Below, piece by piece: positions 51,142 to 60,314 of a stretch of DNA of 64,000 nt (position 1 is the first letter of the stretch; every line of letters begins with the position of its first letter). This DNA is from Actinomycetes bacterium (GTDB lineage Bacteria > Actinomycetota > Actinomycetes > Mycobacteriales > Mycobacteriaceae). The notes below the pieces were generated by a model that saw nothing but the letters and a program-made list of their open reading frames with translations, ran no database searches and had not been told where the DNA came from. A program made the position numbers and the translations under genes. The DNA is taken from positions 1 to 64,000 of the forward strand of contig JAEYMI010000048.1 of assembly GCA_023461275.1 (NCBI GenBank). Reading direction: 5' to 3'.

Positions 51142-51969
51142 ATGAACGCCAGCATCACCCCCGAGGCGGAATCCGCCGTCGCTGACATCGCAGCGCGCTA
51201 CCAACTTTCCACCGACGCCGTCATCGCCATGCTCTACGCCGTGAACAGTGGCGGCGGCACCATGGCGCAATTCTCCATCCCGGAACTAGGCGGTTCCGGA
51301 CAGTGGATGCGCGGCGGTATGACCATGGTGGGCAACATGTTCGACAACGCCCTCAAGGCCCGAGTCGACTCTCTGTGCAACGAACTCTCCCAGCTCTTGG
51401 CCACCACGACGGTGTTCCCGGTGGTCGCCGGTGCCGCAGCGGGGTCCTACACCTCGGGCAACTGGTGGCCGGCCGACCTCGGTGTGCCCAGTTCGTCGGG
51501 TGGGCAGAACGATGCCCGCTACGCGATCTTCCCCGGTACCCGCCGGCTGGCCATCCAGGTCAATGGCGTCACCCGGATCTTCGACACCGGTGACCATCAA
51601 ATCGGTGGTGTGCAACAACAGCAGGGCGGCAACTACGGGTCGGTGACCTTCACCAGCCAGTTCGGCACCTTCGACGTGTCGGCTCTCACCGAACTCGGCG
51701 ACCAGCAGGTCGCTGCGACACCGGTCGCCGCCCCCGCTCCCCAGGACAATTACGCGCAGCCTGCGCCGATGGACACCCCGGTTCCCAACGGGGCACCGAT
51801 CTACCAGGAACAGGTGCCGACGAATCCGGCGCCCGGCGCCGACCCGACGGGTTCGGACCCCTCGTCGATCATCGCGGCCATCGAATCGCTGGCCGGACTC
51901 AACCAGCGGGGCATACTCTCCGACGACGAGTTCGCAGCGAAGAAAGCCGAGCTGCTCGGGCGGCTGTGA
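51142..51969 (+). CDS. SHOCT-domain protein of unknown function, 275 aa
   Basis: The N-terminal 50 residues hold a small helical domain (ESAVADIAARYQLSTDAVIA), then a Gly/Met-rich segment. A central beta-rich stretch has SGNWWPADLGVPSSSGGQND and GTRRLAIQVNGVTRIFDTG. A Pro/Gln-rich linker of about 50 residues leads to a C-terminal SHOCT motif (SLAGLNQRGILSDDEFAAKK). SHOCT motifs are often membrane-proximal oligomerisation elements. No signal peptide is seen. It is divergent from the JetABC operon, so co-regulation is possible. ATG 51142 is preceded by gaagggtcc. Confidence 0.8.
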   Translation: MNASITPEAESAVADIAARYQLSTDAVIAMLYAVNSGGGTMAQFSIPELGGSGQWMRGGMTMVGNMFDNALKARVDSLCNELSQLLATTTVFPVVAGAAAGSYTSGNWWPADLGVPSSSGGQNDARYAIFPGTRRLAIQVNGVTRIFDTGDHQIGGVQQQQGGNYGSVTFTSQFGTFDVSALTELGDQQVAATPVAAPAPQDNYAQPAPMDTPVPNGAPIYQEQVPTNPAPGADPTGSDPSSIIAAIESLAGLNQRGILSDDEFAAKKAELLGRL

Positions 51970-51981
51970 TCGCGCGCCGGC

Positions 51982-52926
51982 TCACGGCGTGAGTTCACTG
52001 GTCAGAAAGCGCACCTGCGCACCGATGGCCTCCGAGGCCAACTGCTCGGTGTAGATGCCGAAGTGGCCGGTGGAGAACCGCACCAACTCCGCGCGGTCGC
52101 CGAGTTTCTCGGCGGCCGCCAGAGTCGGTGCGACCGGAGTGAGGTCGTCGAGCTCAGCTGCCAGGAACAACACCCGGCACGGCACCTTGTTCAGATACGA
52201 CACCGCCCGGAACAGCGGCAGGGTCGCGAAGTCACGCAAACCGACGCGATTGAGCCACGTGCCACCGGCGATCTGTTGTACCTGTTCCCACCCATCGTCG
52301 GAGACGTAGGCCGCGTGTGATCCGACCGGGCCCATCGCCTGGACATGAAACGGGGTGCGGCGCAATATTCCCCGCGCGACGTCTTGCGCGATGGCGGACG
52401 TGAGCCAGGCCAGGTGAATTGGCGAGGTGCGCGCCATCAGGTGGCGCATGGTGGCGAAGTTGTCGAGGTTGGGCACCTGGGAGACGACCGCGGCGATCCG
52501 GCCGTCGCGGGCGGCTGCCGCGATCACCAGCCCACCCGCATACGACGTCCCCCACAGCGCGATCCGATCCGGGTCGATGCCGTCGAGTTGGCGGGTGGCG
52601 TCGACGACCGTCTGGTAATCCCGAAGCTCTGATTTCACCGACACCACCTCGCGGGGTTCGCCGCCGCTGTCCCCGAAACCCGAATAGTCGAAGACGACGG
52701 CGTGCATCCCGGCGGACGCGAAATGCTCGGCGTAGGACTGCAATCCGCAGTCGCGGGTGATCGCGAAGCCGTGACCGAGAACGACCGCCGGGGCGCCCGC
52801 CTCGGTGGTCAGGGACTGCGTCGCCGCGTTGTCGGGGGCCGGCCGGTAGTGCCATGCCGCGATGGTGTGCCCGTCGCGAGGAATCTCGATGTCGTGCCGC
52901 ACCCACTGCGAGGTTGTATCGCTCAC
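51982..52926 (-). CDS. Alpha/beta hydrolase (FrsA/DUF1100-like esterase fold), 314 aa
   Basis: The fold is shown by VVLGHGFAITRDCGLQSYAE, MHAVVFDYSGFGDSGGEPRE, the nucleophile elbow GTSYAGGLVIAAAARDGRIA (Ser near 132), CRVLFLAAELDDLTPVAPTL with the catalytic Asp and STGHFGIYTEQLASE with the His. It fits the short-lid hydrolases related to polyketide thioesterases and Rv-type dienelactone hydrolases. ATG 52926 is the start. It lies convergent to the SHOCT gene and 43 nt downstream of the fused transporter gene, possibly in its operon. The substrate is unknown. Confidence 0.87.
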   Translation of the reverse strand: MSDTTSQWVRHDIEIPRDGHTIAAWHYRPAPDNAATQSLTTEAGAPAVVLGHGFAITRDCGLQSYAEHFASAGMHAVVFDYSGFGDSGGEPREVVSVKSELRDYQTVVDATRQLDGIDPDRIALWGTSYAGGLVIAAAARDGRIAAVVSQVPNLDNFATMRHLMARTSPIHLAWLTSAIAQDVARGILRRTPFHVQAMGPVGSHAAYVSDDGWEQVQQIAGGTWLNRVGLRDFATLPLFRAVSYLNKVPCRVLFLAAELDDLTPVAPTLAAAEKLGDRAELVRFSTGHFGIYTEQLASEAIGAQVRFLTSELTP

Positions 52927-52969
52927 GCTGAACCCTCCCCTGGCTTCTTCGGCAGCAGACTACCCGCGT

Positions 52970-55591
52970 TCACGCGCGCTGCGGTGCTTCCGGCGGGATT
53001 GCAGCCAGCAATTGCCGGGTGTACTCCGTCGACGGGTTGTGCAGGATCTCCGCTGCCGGGCCGAACTCCACGACCGCACCGTTCTGCATGACGGCCACGG
53101 TATCGCTGATCTGCTCCACAACTGCCAGGTCATGCCCGATGAACAAGTACGACAGGCCTTTTCGGTCTTGCAGCTCGGCGAGTAGGCGTAGGACGTCGGC
53201 TTGCACCGAGACATCCAGCGATGCTGTCGACTCATCGAGGATGAGGATCTCCGGATCCGACGCCAGAGCGCGGGCGATGCAGACGCGTTGACGTTGGCCG
53301 CCAGACATCTCGTGCGGATAGCGATCGAGAAACGACGGGTCGAGGCTCACGTCGGACAGCAGATCCTCCGCCCGGGCGTGTGCGGCATCTGCCGACTCGA
53401 CGATTCCGTGCACCCGCAGTGGTTCGGCGATACTGGCGGCAGCGGTCATCCGCGGGTCCAGGGACGCCGCCGGATCCTGGAACACCATCGCGACCCGACG
53501 ACGCAGGGTTGCGGCGTCGGCACCGCGAACTCCGACGGCGTCGATGCGCCGGCCGTCGACGGTGACGGTGGCATGTCCGCGTACCGTGGTGCCGTGTCCG
53601 GACTCCACCAGACCGGTCAGAACCCCTGCGACGGTGGACTTCCCGGACCCGGATTCGCCGACGATGCCCAGTGTGGTGCCGCGGGCCAGACTCAGGTTGA
53701 CGTCGTCGATCGCGTGGATCACCTCGCGGCCGGTCGCTCCCGCAACGGTGAAGTCGACCGAAAGTCCCGAGATGGTCAGTGCCGCGTCGGCGGACCGCTC
53801 GGAAGCGTCGCCGGGCTCGCTGATCTGTGCCGTCTCATCGCGGTCGGCGACCGTGCTCAGCAGCGGGCGGGCCTGCAGCAGTTCTCGGGTGTAGTCCTCG
53901 TGCGGGTCACTGAAAATGTCTGAGACCGTGCCGGTTTCGATGATGCGGCCGGAGCGCATGACGATCACGTCGTCGGCGATGCGTCCGATCACGCCGAGAT
54001 CGTGGCTGATCCAGACGACCGCCATGCCGCGTTCGCGTTGAAGATCGGCGACGAGGTCGATGATCTGGGCCTGGGTGGTGACATCCAGGGCGGTGGTCGG
54101 CTCGTCGGCGATCAGCACCTCTGGATCGCAGGACAGTGCGATGGCGATCATCACCCGCTGTCGCTGACCACCCGACAACTGGTGCGGGTAGGCCCGCAGC
54201 CGGGACTCCGGATCGGGCAGGTTGACGTCGCGGAGGAGTCCCAGTGCGCGCGCCCGGGCATCGGCGCGGCTCAGCCCGAGGTGTCGACGCGGACCTTCGG
54301 TCAGCTGATCCTCGATCGTAAGAAGCGGATTGAGGCTCGACGACGGATCCTGGAAGACGAAACCGACACGAGCGCCATGCATCGCGCGCAAGGTGCTCGA
54401 TGACGCGCCCACGATCTCGGTCTCGAGCAGCCGGGAGGAACCGGAGACGTAAGCACTCGGAGCGTCGAACAGGCCGGTGGCCGACAGCACGCTGAGCGAC
54501 TTGCCCGAACCGCTCTCGCCAACGATGCCGAGGGTTTTGCCGGACTGCACCGCAAAGCTGATGCCGTGCACGATCTCTCGCGGGCCGACGCCGACCGTCA
54601 GATCGCGAACGGTCAGCACAGCGGACGGTTCTTGGCTGAGTTCGAGATAGGCGCCAGTGTCAGATGGCGTGGACCGAACCGGTTGTGTGCGGGACGTGCC
54701 ACGGTTGCGCAGCAGTGTCCGCTGACGTGGATCGAGAACGTCACGTACGCCGTCGCCGATGAGGTTGAACGCGAACACCGTCAACAGGATCGCCAGGCCG
54801 GGAAACACTCCCATCCACCACGCACTGGTGATGAATCCCTGTGCGTCGTAGAGCATCCGGCCCCACGAGGGATCCGGCGGCTGAACTCCGAGTCCGAGAA
54901 ACGACAGCGCGGCCTCGGACAGGATGGCAAACGCCAGCGAGATCGACGTCTGCACGATCACCGGGCCCGAGATATTCGGCAGCACATGACGGATCAGAAT
55001 CCGCGGGGTGCCTACCCCCATCGTGCGGGCGGCCTGAACGTACTGGGTTTGCCGGACGCGCAGCGTATCGGCCCGCGCGACCCGAGCGAAGATCGGGATG
55101 TAGACGATGCCGATCGCGATCATCGCCGATGTGACGCCGGGACCGAGAATCGCGACGATTGCCAACGCCAGCAACATCACCGGGAACGAGAACATCACGT
55201 CGACGATGCGCATCAGCACCGTGTCGAGGACTCCGCCCGAGAAACCCGCGACCATACCGAGCACTACTCCGCACAACAGTGCGATCGCGACCGCGATGAC
55301 CGCCACCCGCATGCTGACCGACGCGGCGAGCACCACACGGGAGAACACGTCGCGGCCGAGGTCGTCGGTCCCGAACAAATGGCTCCAGCTCGGCGCCGCC
55401 AAGGCGTTGGGGACGTCGATGGCATTGGCGCCGTACGGTGCGATCAGCGGTCCGAAGACGGCACACACGATGACCACCGCGATGATGACCAGACCTGCCG
55501 TCGACGCGCGGTTGCGGAGAAACAGCCGCCAGGGAGTGTCGGTTGATGTCGGTGCCGCCGACACGGTCTCGGTCTGTGGAGGGTTGGTCAT
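52970..55591 (-). CDS. Fused DppC permease plus two DppD/DppF ATPase domains, 873 aa
   Basis: Three modules lie in one frame. Residues about 15-290 are a DppC-like permease (HLFGTDDLGRDVFSRVVLAA, then YVQAARTMGVGTPRILIRHV and LSFLGLGVQPPDPSWGRM). Residues about 325-560 are ATPase 1 (GIVGESGSGKSLSVLSATG; LSGGQRQRVMIAIAL). Residues about 610-865 are ATPase 2 (GIVGESGSGKSTVAGVLTG; MSGGQRQRVCIARAL). Normally these are three genes. A linker rich in Arg/Thr/Pro follows the last membrane helix. The start overlaps the DppB-like gene stop by 4 nt. It would be the energising and half-channel subunit of the second peptide-type importer in the window. Confidence 0.93.
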   Translation of the reverse strand: MTNPPQTETVSAAPTSTDTPWRLFLRNRASTAGLVIIAVVIVCAVFGPLIAPYGANAIDVPNALAAPSWSHLFGTDDLGRDVFSRVVLAASVSMRVAVIAVAIALLCGVVLGMVAGFSGGVLDTVLMRIVDVMFSFPVMLLALAIVAILGPGVTSAMIAIGIVYIPIFARVARADTLRVRQTQYVQAARTMGVGTPRILIRHVLPNISGPVIVQTSISLAFAILSEAALSFLGLGVQPPDPSWGRMLYDAQGFITSAWWMGVFPGLAILLTVFAFNLIGDGVRDVLDPRQRTLLRNRGTSRTQPVRSTPSDTGAYLELSQEPSAVLTVRDLTVGVGPREIVHGISFAVQSGKTLGIVGESGSGKSLSVLSATGLFDAPSAYVSGSSRLLETEIVGASSSTLRAMHGARVGFVFQDPSSSLNPLLTIEDQLTEGPRRHLGLSRADARARALGLLRDVNLPDPESRLRAYPHQLSGGQRQRVMIAIALSCDPEVLIADEPTTALDVTTQAQIIDLVADLQRERGMAVVWISHDLGVIGRIADDVIVMRSGRIIETGTVSDIFSDPHEDYTRELLQARPLLSTVADRDETAQISEPGDASERSADAALTISGLSVDFTVAGATGREVIHAIDDVNLSLARGTTLGIVGESGSGKSTVAGVLTGLVESGHGTTVRGHATVTVDGRRIDAVGVRGADAATLRRRVAMVFQDPAASLDPRMTAAASIAEPLRVHGIVESADAAHARAEDLLSDVSLDPSFLDRYPHEMSGGQRQRVCIARALASDPEILILDESTASLDVSVQADVLRLLAELQDRKGLSYLFIGHDLAVVEQISDTVAVMQNGAVVEFGPAAEILHNPSTEYTRQLLAAIPPEAPQRA

Positions 55592-56553
55592 GACAGCCGA
55601 ATCCTCGGATCGATGACGGCGTAGAGAATGTCGACCACCAGGTTGATGATCAGGAAGATCACAGCGATCAACAGAATGGCGCCCTGCAGCATCGGGTAAT
55701 CACGCGCGGCCACCGAGTCGTACACGAGCAACCCCAGGCCCGGCCACGCGAACACCACCTCGACAACGATCACCCCGCCGAGCAGGGCGGCGAACTGAAT
55801 GCCGGAGATCGTCAGGACCGGCACCAACGCGTTGCGTCCGATGTGCGACAGCACTACCCGCCGACGACTGAGCCCCTTGGATTCCGCGGTGGTGACGAAG
55901 GGCGCGTTGACGACATCGAGGACCGACGATCGGACATAGCGGGTCATGATCGCGCCGGTGACGATACCGACGGTGATCGCGGGAAGGAGAATGTGCGACA
56001 GCCACGGCCCGGCGCCGTCGGCGAGCGGCCGATAGCCTGCTGACGGCAGCCAGCCCAGCGTGGTGGAGAACACCGCGATGAGCAGAATTCCCATCCAGAA
56101 GTCGGGCACCGAGATGCCGAACTGACTGACGACCCGAATGACGTTGTCGGCCGGTCGGCCTTCACGCAGTGCCGCCCAGAAGCCGAGTGGGATCGCGATC
56201 AGCAACGCCACCACAATTGCCGCGAGCGCCAGCGAGATGGTGGCCGGCAACCGCTCGAACAGGGTGGCGCTCACCGATTCACCGGTGCGGAAGCTGATGC
56301 CCAGATCGCCGGTGAACGCGTGACCGATGTAGGTCACGAGTTGGGTCAGTGGCGGCTGATCGAGACCCGAGGCATGGCGGAGTGCTTCATACGATTCCGG
56401 TGTGTACCTGGTACCCAACGCAATTCGTACCGGGTCACCGGGAACCACCTGGATGAGCAGAAAGACCGCGATGACCACACCGAGCAGGACCGCGGCGGTG
56501 TACAGCAGTCGCAGTCCGATGAACCGAATGAGCGGCGATTGAAAGGTCTTCAC
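55588..56553 (-). CDS. ABC transporter permease (DppB-like), 321 aa
   Basis: The N-terminus FIGLRLLYTAAVLLGVVIAV starts the first of six membrane segments. VVPGDPVRIALGTRYTPESY and the loop LRHASGLDQPPLTQL mark OppB/DppB. The EAA-like loop is FVTTAESKGLSRRRVVLSHI. Start GTG 56553 overlaps the binding-protein stop by 4 nt (GTGA); a longer upstream frame is antisense to known coding character and rejected. It pairs with the DppC part of the 873-residue fusion. Confidence 0.92.
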   Translation of the reverse strand: MKTFQSPLIRFIGLRLLYTAAVLLGVVIAVFLLIQVVPGDPVRIALGTRYTPESYEALRHASGLDQPPLTQLVTYIGHAFTGDLGISFRTGESVSATLFERLPATISLALAAIVVALLIAIPLGFWAALREGRPADNVIRVVSQFGISVPDFWMGILLIAVFSTTLGWLPSAGYRPLADGAGPWLSHILLPAITVGIVTGAIMTRYVRSSVLDVVNAPFVTTAESKGLSRRRVVLSHIGRNALVPVLTISGIQFAALLGGVIVVEVVFAWPGLGLLVYDSVAARDYPMLQGAILLIAVIFLIINLVVDILYAVIDPRIRLS

Positions 56554-58130
56554 GCGTCGGAGCTCCTGTCCAGCCGGGCCGTTCGGAAGCGGATCGCCTT
56601 GTCTGCGCGTACGGTGTATCCCCGCAATCCGGTGGTGAACGCCTGGGTGGTCGATGGGTTGTAGAGGTAGAGGTAGCTCACGTCGTTGGCGATGATGGTG
56701 GCGGCGTCGGTGTAGATCTGTTTGCGCGCAGCGACATCGAGCTCGGTGCGGCCGGCATCGAGCAGACGGTCGACGGTGGCGTTGTGGTACTTCTGCGAGT
56801 TCGACGTGCCCTGCGAATGATGCTGTGAATAGTAGAAGTCGTCGGGGTCGATGTTGCCCAACCAACCGAGCAGCAGGGCGTCGAACTGGCCGGCCGACTG
56901 GCGGTCCAGCCAGGCGCCGAAGTCGAGTTGTTCGATGCGCACCGAGATCCCGATGTCGGCGAGGTGGGCGGCGATCACCTGCGCGGCGGTCACCGTCTCG
57001 GGGTACTCGGTAGTGACCATCAAGCCCATCCCGAGATTGTTGATACCGGCCTGGCGCAACAGGTTTCGCGCCCGTTCCTGAGCTTGTGCGTGCGATAGGC
57101 CCGCGGTGTACCGGTGGTATTCGGCGAACCACGGACTGGTCTTCGGAATCGCGAGTTGATTGGTGCGAGCAGTGCCATAGCCGACCACCTTGGCGATCGA
57201 ATCGCGGTCGACAGCGTAGGCGACTGCTTGCCTAATGCGGTTGTCGTCGAAGGGTTTCCGGGCAAAGTTCATCGAGATGTACCAATAGTCGTTGGCCACC
57301 ACGGTGCCCACGTGCAGTGAGTCGTCGGCTTCGAGGACGCGGAGTTGTTGTGCGGGAATGGCATCGGTCCAATCCACCTCGCCGGAGCGCAAGGCGGAGA
57401 CCGCTGTGGTGCCCTGGGAGATGAAGCTGTAAATGATGCGTTGCGTCGGAGGCGGGCCGCGCCAGTAATCAGGGTTGGCGTTGATGGTGATCGAGGCACC
57501 GGGTGAGCGGGCACCGAAGGAGAACGGTCCGGTCCCGATGGGTCGGGTCGCGATGTCGCCGGATTCGACGTTGCGGCGGTTGACGATTGCCATGCCCTTG
57601 AATCCGCCGAGTGCGGCGAGCAGATTCGGGGTGGGTTGCTTGACGGTGATCAGGACCCGCCGGTCGTCGAGAGCGGTGATCGCATCGATGGCAGTCAGTT
57701 TGTAGGCGTTGGACAGTTCGCCGTCGATGATGCGGCGGTAGGAATAGACCACGTCGGCAGCCGAGCACGGATCGCCGTTGTGGAAGCGTACGCCCGGGCG
57801 CAGGGTGAAGGTCCATTGGCGCGCATCGGGACTCACCGTCCAGCTTTCGGCAAGTGATGGTTGCATCTCGAGTTCTTCGTCGGGTTCGACGAGTGTGTCG
57901 AAGACGTTCTCGAGGACCTGGAAGGTGAAATACGAACTGGACTTGTGCGGGTCGAGCTGATCGGGTTCGCCGGCGATCGCCGCCCGGATGGTGCCCGCGG
58001 AGTTGTCGGTGGGGCTTCCACACGCTGCCAGCACCGATGGCCCGATCACCGCGGCGACAGTTGCTCCGGCGGCCGCACCGAAGAATCGACGGCGACTCAG
58101 TGGCGCAGGTTCGGACTTCGAGCCGGTCAT
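56550..58130 (-). CDS. ABC transporter substrate-binding protein (SBP family 5), Tat-type lipoprotein, 526 aa
   Basis: The N-terminus has a twin-arginine motif (LSRRRFFGAAAG) followed by a hydrophobic stretch and lipobox VLAAC, with the Cys at 37, so it is a Tat-exported lipoprotein. Core motifs: AGEPDQLDPHKSSSYFTFQV, LRPGVRFHNGDPCSAADVVY, RPIGTGPFSFGARSPGASIT and RIRQAVAYAVDRDSIAKVVG. It presents peptides or other ligands to the permeases encoded downstream. ATG 58130 is the start. It is the first gene of a three-gene operon. Export in folded form is one of the few clear differences from the first transporter's binding protein. Confidence 0.92.
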   Translation of the reverse strand: MTGSKSEPAPLSRRRFFGAAAGATVAAVIGPSVLAACGSPTDNSAGTIRAAIAGEPDQLDPHKSSSYFTFQVLENVFDTLVEPDEELEMQPSLAESWTVSPDARQWTFTLRPGVRFHNGDPCSAADVVYSYRRIIDGELSNAYKLTAIDAITALDDRRVLITVKQPTPNLLAALGGFKGMAIVNRRNVESGDIATRPIGTGPFSFGARSPGASITINANPDYWRGPPPTQRIIYSFISQGTTAVSALRSGEVDWTDAIPAQQLRVLEADDSLHVGTVVANDYWYISMNFARKPFDDNRIRQAVAYAVDRDSIAKVVGYGTARTNQLAIPKTSPWFAEYHRYTAGLSHAQAQERARNLLRQAGINNLGMGLMVTTEYPETVTAAQVIAAHLADIGISVRIEQLDFGAWLDRQSAGQFDALLLGWLGNIDPDDFYYSQHHSQGTSNSQKYHNATVDRLLDAGRTELDVAARKQIYTDAATIIANDVSYLYLYNPSTTQAFTTGLRGYTVRADKAIRFRTARLDRSSDA

Positions 58131-58244
58131 TGCTAACCCCTCCCGCCGGCGGCGCCGTGTTCGGCAGTGTTCCCGAGTATGAGTACCTGCGCAAGCCTAA
58201 CGAAGTGGGTGTCGCGGGTGTCGGTGTTTCTCCGATCGGTGTCC

Positions 58245-59549
58245 TTACGGCACCGACACCGGTTGTGAGCAACTGTCGGGTACCGCGACCAGCGAACACG
58301 GCACCGGTGCACGCGTGGGACGGTAACCGCGCCCGACGCCGTGGTGCGCGGTGATCTCCCGGTACGCCGCGACTGCGTCGGTGGGTGTGCGTCGTAGCGT
58401 CGGGTCTTGCTGCACGTCGACCTCGTAGAGGCCGAATCGCGGTGCGTAGCTGCCCCATTCGTAGTTGTCGGTGAGGCTCCAATAGTTGTAGCCGACCACC
58501 GGTATGCCGTCTTGCCGGGCGCGCTGAACCCAGTAGATCGTGTCACGGAGATGATCCGCTCGTCGATAGCCGTCGGGACGGGCCTGGCCGTCTGCGGTGG
58601 CCAGCCCGTTCTCGACGATCCAGATGGGTGTGCCCGGGAAACGCTGGTGAATGTGGCGCAGCGCGTAGTAGATCGACTCTGGACTCTGCGAACTCTGCTC
58701 GAAATGGTCGGCAACAGCGGCAGCGGCGCTGAAGTCGGTGACTGACGTCGAGTAATAGTGGTCGACGCCGATCACGTCGAGAGTGCCGCGCATGCGCTCG
58801 GGGAACAGGCTCTCCAGGAAGCCCTGCACGCCTGGTACCGGAAAGAATGCCAGGTTCGACGTCACTTGCGCGCCAGGTTGTTTCGCGTGGATGTATCGCC
58901 ACATTCGGCGGTGGGCACGCACGATCCCATCGACCATCCGCCCGGCGTTGGCCACGTCGATTCCGCCGTAGCTCAGTTCGCGCCGAACGTATTCGGAGGG
59001 CTCGTTGAACGTGACCCACCTCGGTGCGGCCCACGCGTAGCGGTCGACGACCGTGGTCGCGAAGGCCACGAAGTCATCGGCCATGCCAACACGATTCCAA
59101 CCGCCGCGATCAACCTCCCACCCCGGATGCACCCAATGATTCAGCGTGATCATCGGCGTCATGCCCGCTGCGACGATGGCACCGATCACCTGGTCGTAGA
59201 AGGCCCACCCGGCGGGGTCGTCGACGCCGGCTTGCGGTTGTACCCGCGACCACTCCACCGACATGCGGTAAGTGTCAACGCCGAGCGATCGAGCCCGCAT
59301 GATGTCGTCACGGAATCGATGGAGGAAGTCAACCGACGTTCCTATCGGTGTCCGGAGCAGGCCACGTCGGCCGTATCGCAGGTAGTTCGAATCCGGGCTG
59401 GACCCCTCGGACTGAAACCCCGATTGCGCTACGCCGAAATGGAAATCCGGACCCAGTGGTGCGACCCCGGTGTCCGCGGTGGCCGGTGCCGAAACCATCA
59501 TGAGCGTCACTGCGACGATTGTGGACGCCAACAGGGTTCGTGTGCCCAT
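58245..59549 (-). CDS. Glycoside hydrolase family 1 (beta-glucosidase-like), secreted, 434 aa
   Basis: The N-terminal signal peptide (TLLASTIVAVTLMMVSAPATA, cleaved near residue 25) is unusual for GH1. The catalytic acid/base Glu183 lies in VTFNEPSEYV and the nucleophile Glu313 in IWIVENGLATADG. DTYRMSVEWSRVQPQAG and GYNYWSLTDNYEWG are further family markers. The C-terminal tail has two Cys residues (PCSLVAVPDSCSQP), probably a disulfide. It would hydrolyse beta-glycosides outside the cell. ATG 59549 is the second in-frame start and gives the signal directly. It ends 114 nt from the transporter operon start and may supply its substrate, but this is inference. Confidence 0.9.
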   Translation of the reverse strand: MGTRTLLASTIVAVTLMMVSAPATADTGVAPLGPDFHFGVAQSGFQSEGSSPDSNYLRYGRRGLLRTPIGTSVDFLHRFRDDIMRARSLGVDTYRMSVEWSRVQPQAGVDDPAGWAFYDQVIGAIVAAGMTPMITLNHWVHPGWEVDRGGWNRVGMADDFVAFATTVVDRYAWAAPRWVTFNEPSEYVRRELSYGGIDVANAGRMVDGIVRAHRRMWRYIHAKQPGAQVTSNLAFFPVPGVQGFLESLFPERMRGTLDVIGVDHYYSTSVTDFSAAAAVADHFEQSSQSPESIYYALRHIHQRFPGTPIWIVENGLATADGQARPDGYRRADHLRDTIYWVQRARQDGIPVVGYNYWSLTDNYEWGSYAPRFGLYEVDVQQDPTLRRTPTDAVAAYREITAHHGVGRGYRPTRAPVPCSLVAVPDSCSQPVSVP

Positions 59550-59656
59550 GGCGGGGACGTTACCCGATCGAGACACTCCGTCGACATCGATCTCGATCCC
59601 GCCGCAATGGGTTCGACGGTCTCGTCGGAAGGTCCGGCGGCTGGGACCTTCTGTTG

Positions 59657-59860
59657 ATGTCCATCAACAAGAACGACACCGTGACCTGGAATACCTCGCA
59701 AGGAACCACCGAAGGCAAGGCGGTGGAGAAACGTACGTCGGAGTTCACCTTCGACGGGCAGAAGTTCAAGGCGGCCTCCGACGATCCGTACTGGATCGTC
59801 GAATCGTCGAAGACCGGCGCCAAGGCCGCGCACAAGGAGACGTCTTTGACGAAGAAGTGA
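59657..59860 (+). CDS. DUF2945 (hypervirulence-associated TUDOR-like) small protein, 67 aa
   Basis: The complete small protein reads MSINKNDTVTWNTSQGTTEG, then a basic KAVEKRTSEFTFDGQKFKAA and DDPYWIVESSKTGAKAAHKE. This is the TUDOR-like fold of DUF2945, with the NDTVTWNTSQG start and HKETSL end. ATG 59657 is the start; a GT-rich stretch precedes it with no strong ribosome site. It is a single gene, divergent from the GH1 gene and followed by a VOC gene 81 nt away. The biochemical role of the family is unsettled. Confidence 0.85.
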   Translation: MSINKNDTVTWNTSQGTTEGKAVEKRTSEFTFDGQKFKAASDDPYWIVESSKTGAKAAHKETSLTKK

Positions 59861-59941
59861 TTGGTTCCAAAGTCTCTGTCTCCCCTGCTCCCACCCGGAT
59901 ACGATGGGCGCCGAGTATCTCGCGATGACGAGGAGACGGTG

Positions 59942-60295
59942 ATGAGCGAGCACCAGGTACGGATGATCATTCTTTCCACCGACGACCTGGACGAGTCGAT
60001 CGCGTTCTACGGCGACACTCTCGGCATGCCGCTCAAGTTCCGTGACGGAACGCATTTCGCCGCGCTCGACGGTGGTGCGGTGACCCTGGCATTGGCGACA
60101 TCGGTGGATCACCCGATTCACGGCCAGGTGGTCGTCGGAATCAAAACCGACGACGTCGACGCGGCCGCGAAGGCGGTCGAGGCCAGTGGTGGCGGGATCG
60201 TTCAGGGTCCGTACGACGACGCCCACGAACGCCGCGCCGTGGTCTACGACAACAAGGGCAACGGTCTGGTGTTCTACAGCCCGTTACAGCGCTGA
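59942..60295 (+). CDS. VOC (glyoxalase/bleomycin-resistance) family protein, 117 aa
   Basis: A single VOC module with the strand-helix pattern VRMIILSTDDLDESIAFYGD, LGMPLKFRDGTHFAALDGGA, then GIKTDDVDAAAKAVEASGGG and AVVYDNKGNGLVFYSPL. The Glu/His metal ligands of glyoxalase I are not complete, so it may bind a ligand without metal catalysis. ATG 59942 is well placed after gaggagacggtg. It directly precedes the YchJ-like reading frame. Confidence 0.85.
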   Translation: MSEHQVRMIILSTDDLDESIAFYGDTLGMPLKFRDGTHFAALDGGAVTLALATSVDHPIHGQVVVGIKTDDVDAAAKAVEASGGGIVQGPYDDAHERRAVVYDNKGNGLVFYSPLQR

Positions 60296-60314
60296 GGCCG
60301 AGGGGAATTCGGCC

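Noticed and set aside
52970..55591. The triple fusion as an assembly artefact
   Set aside because: The frame is continuous through two linkers, coding character is uniform and the neighbouring genes overlap normally.
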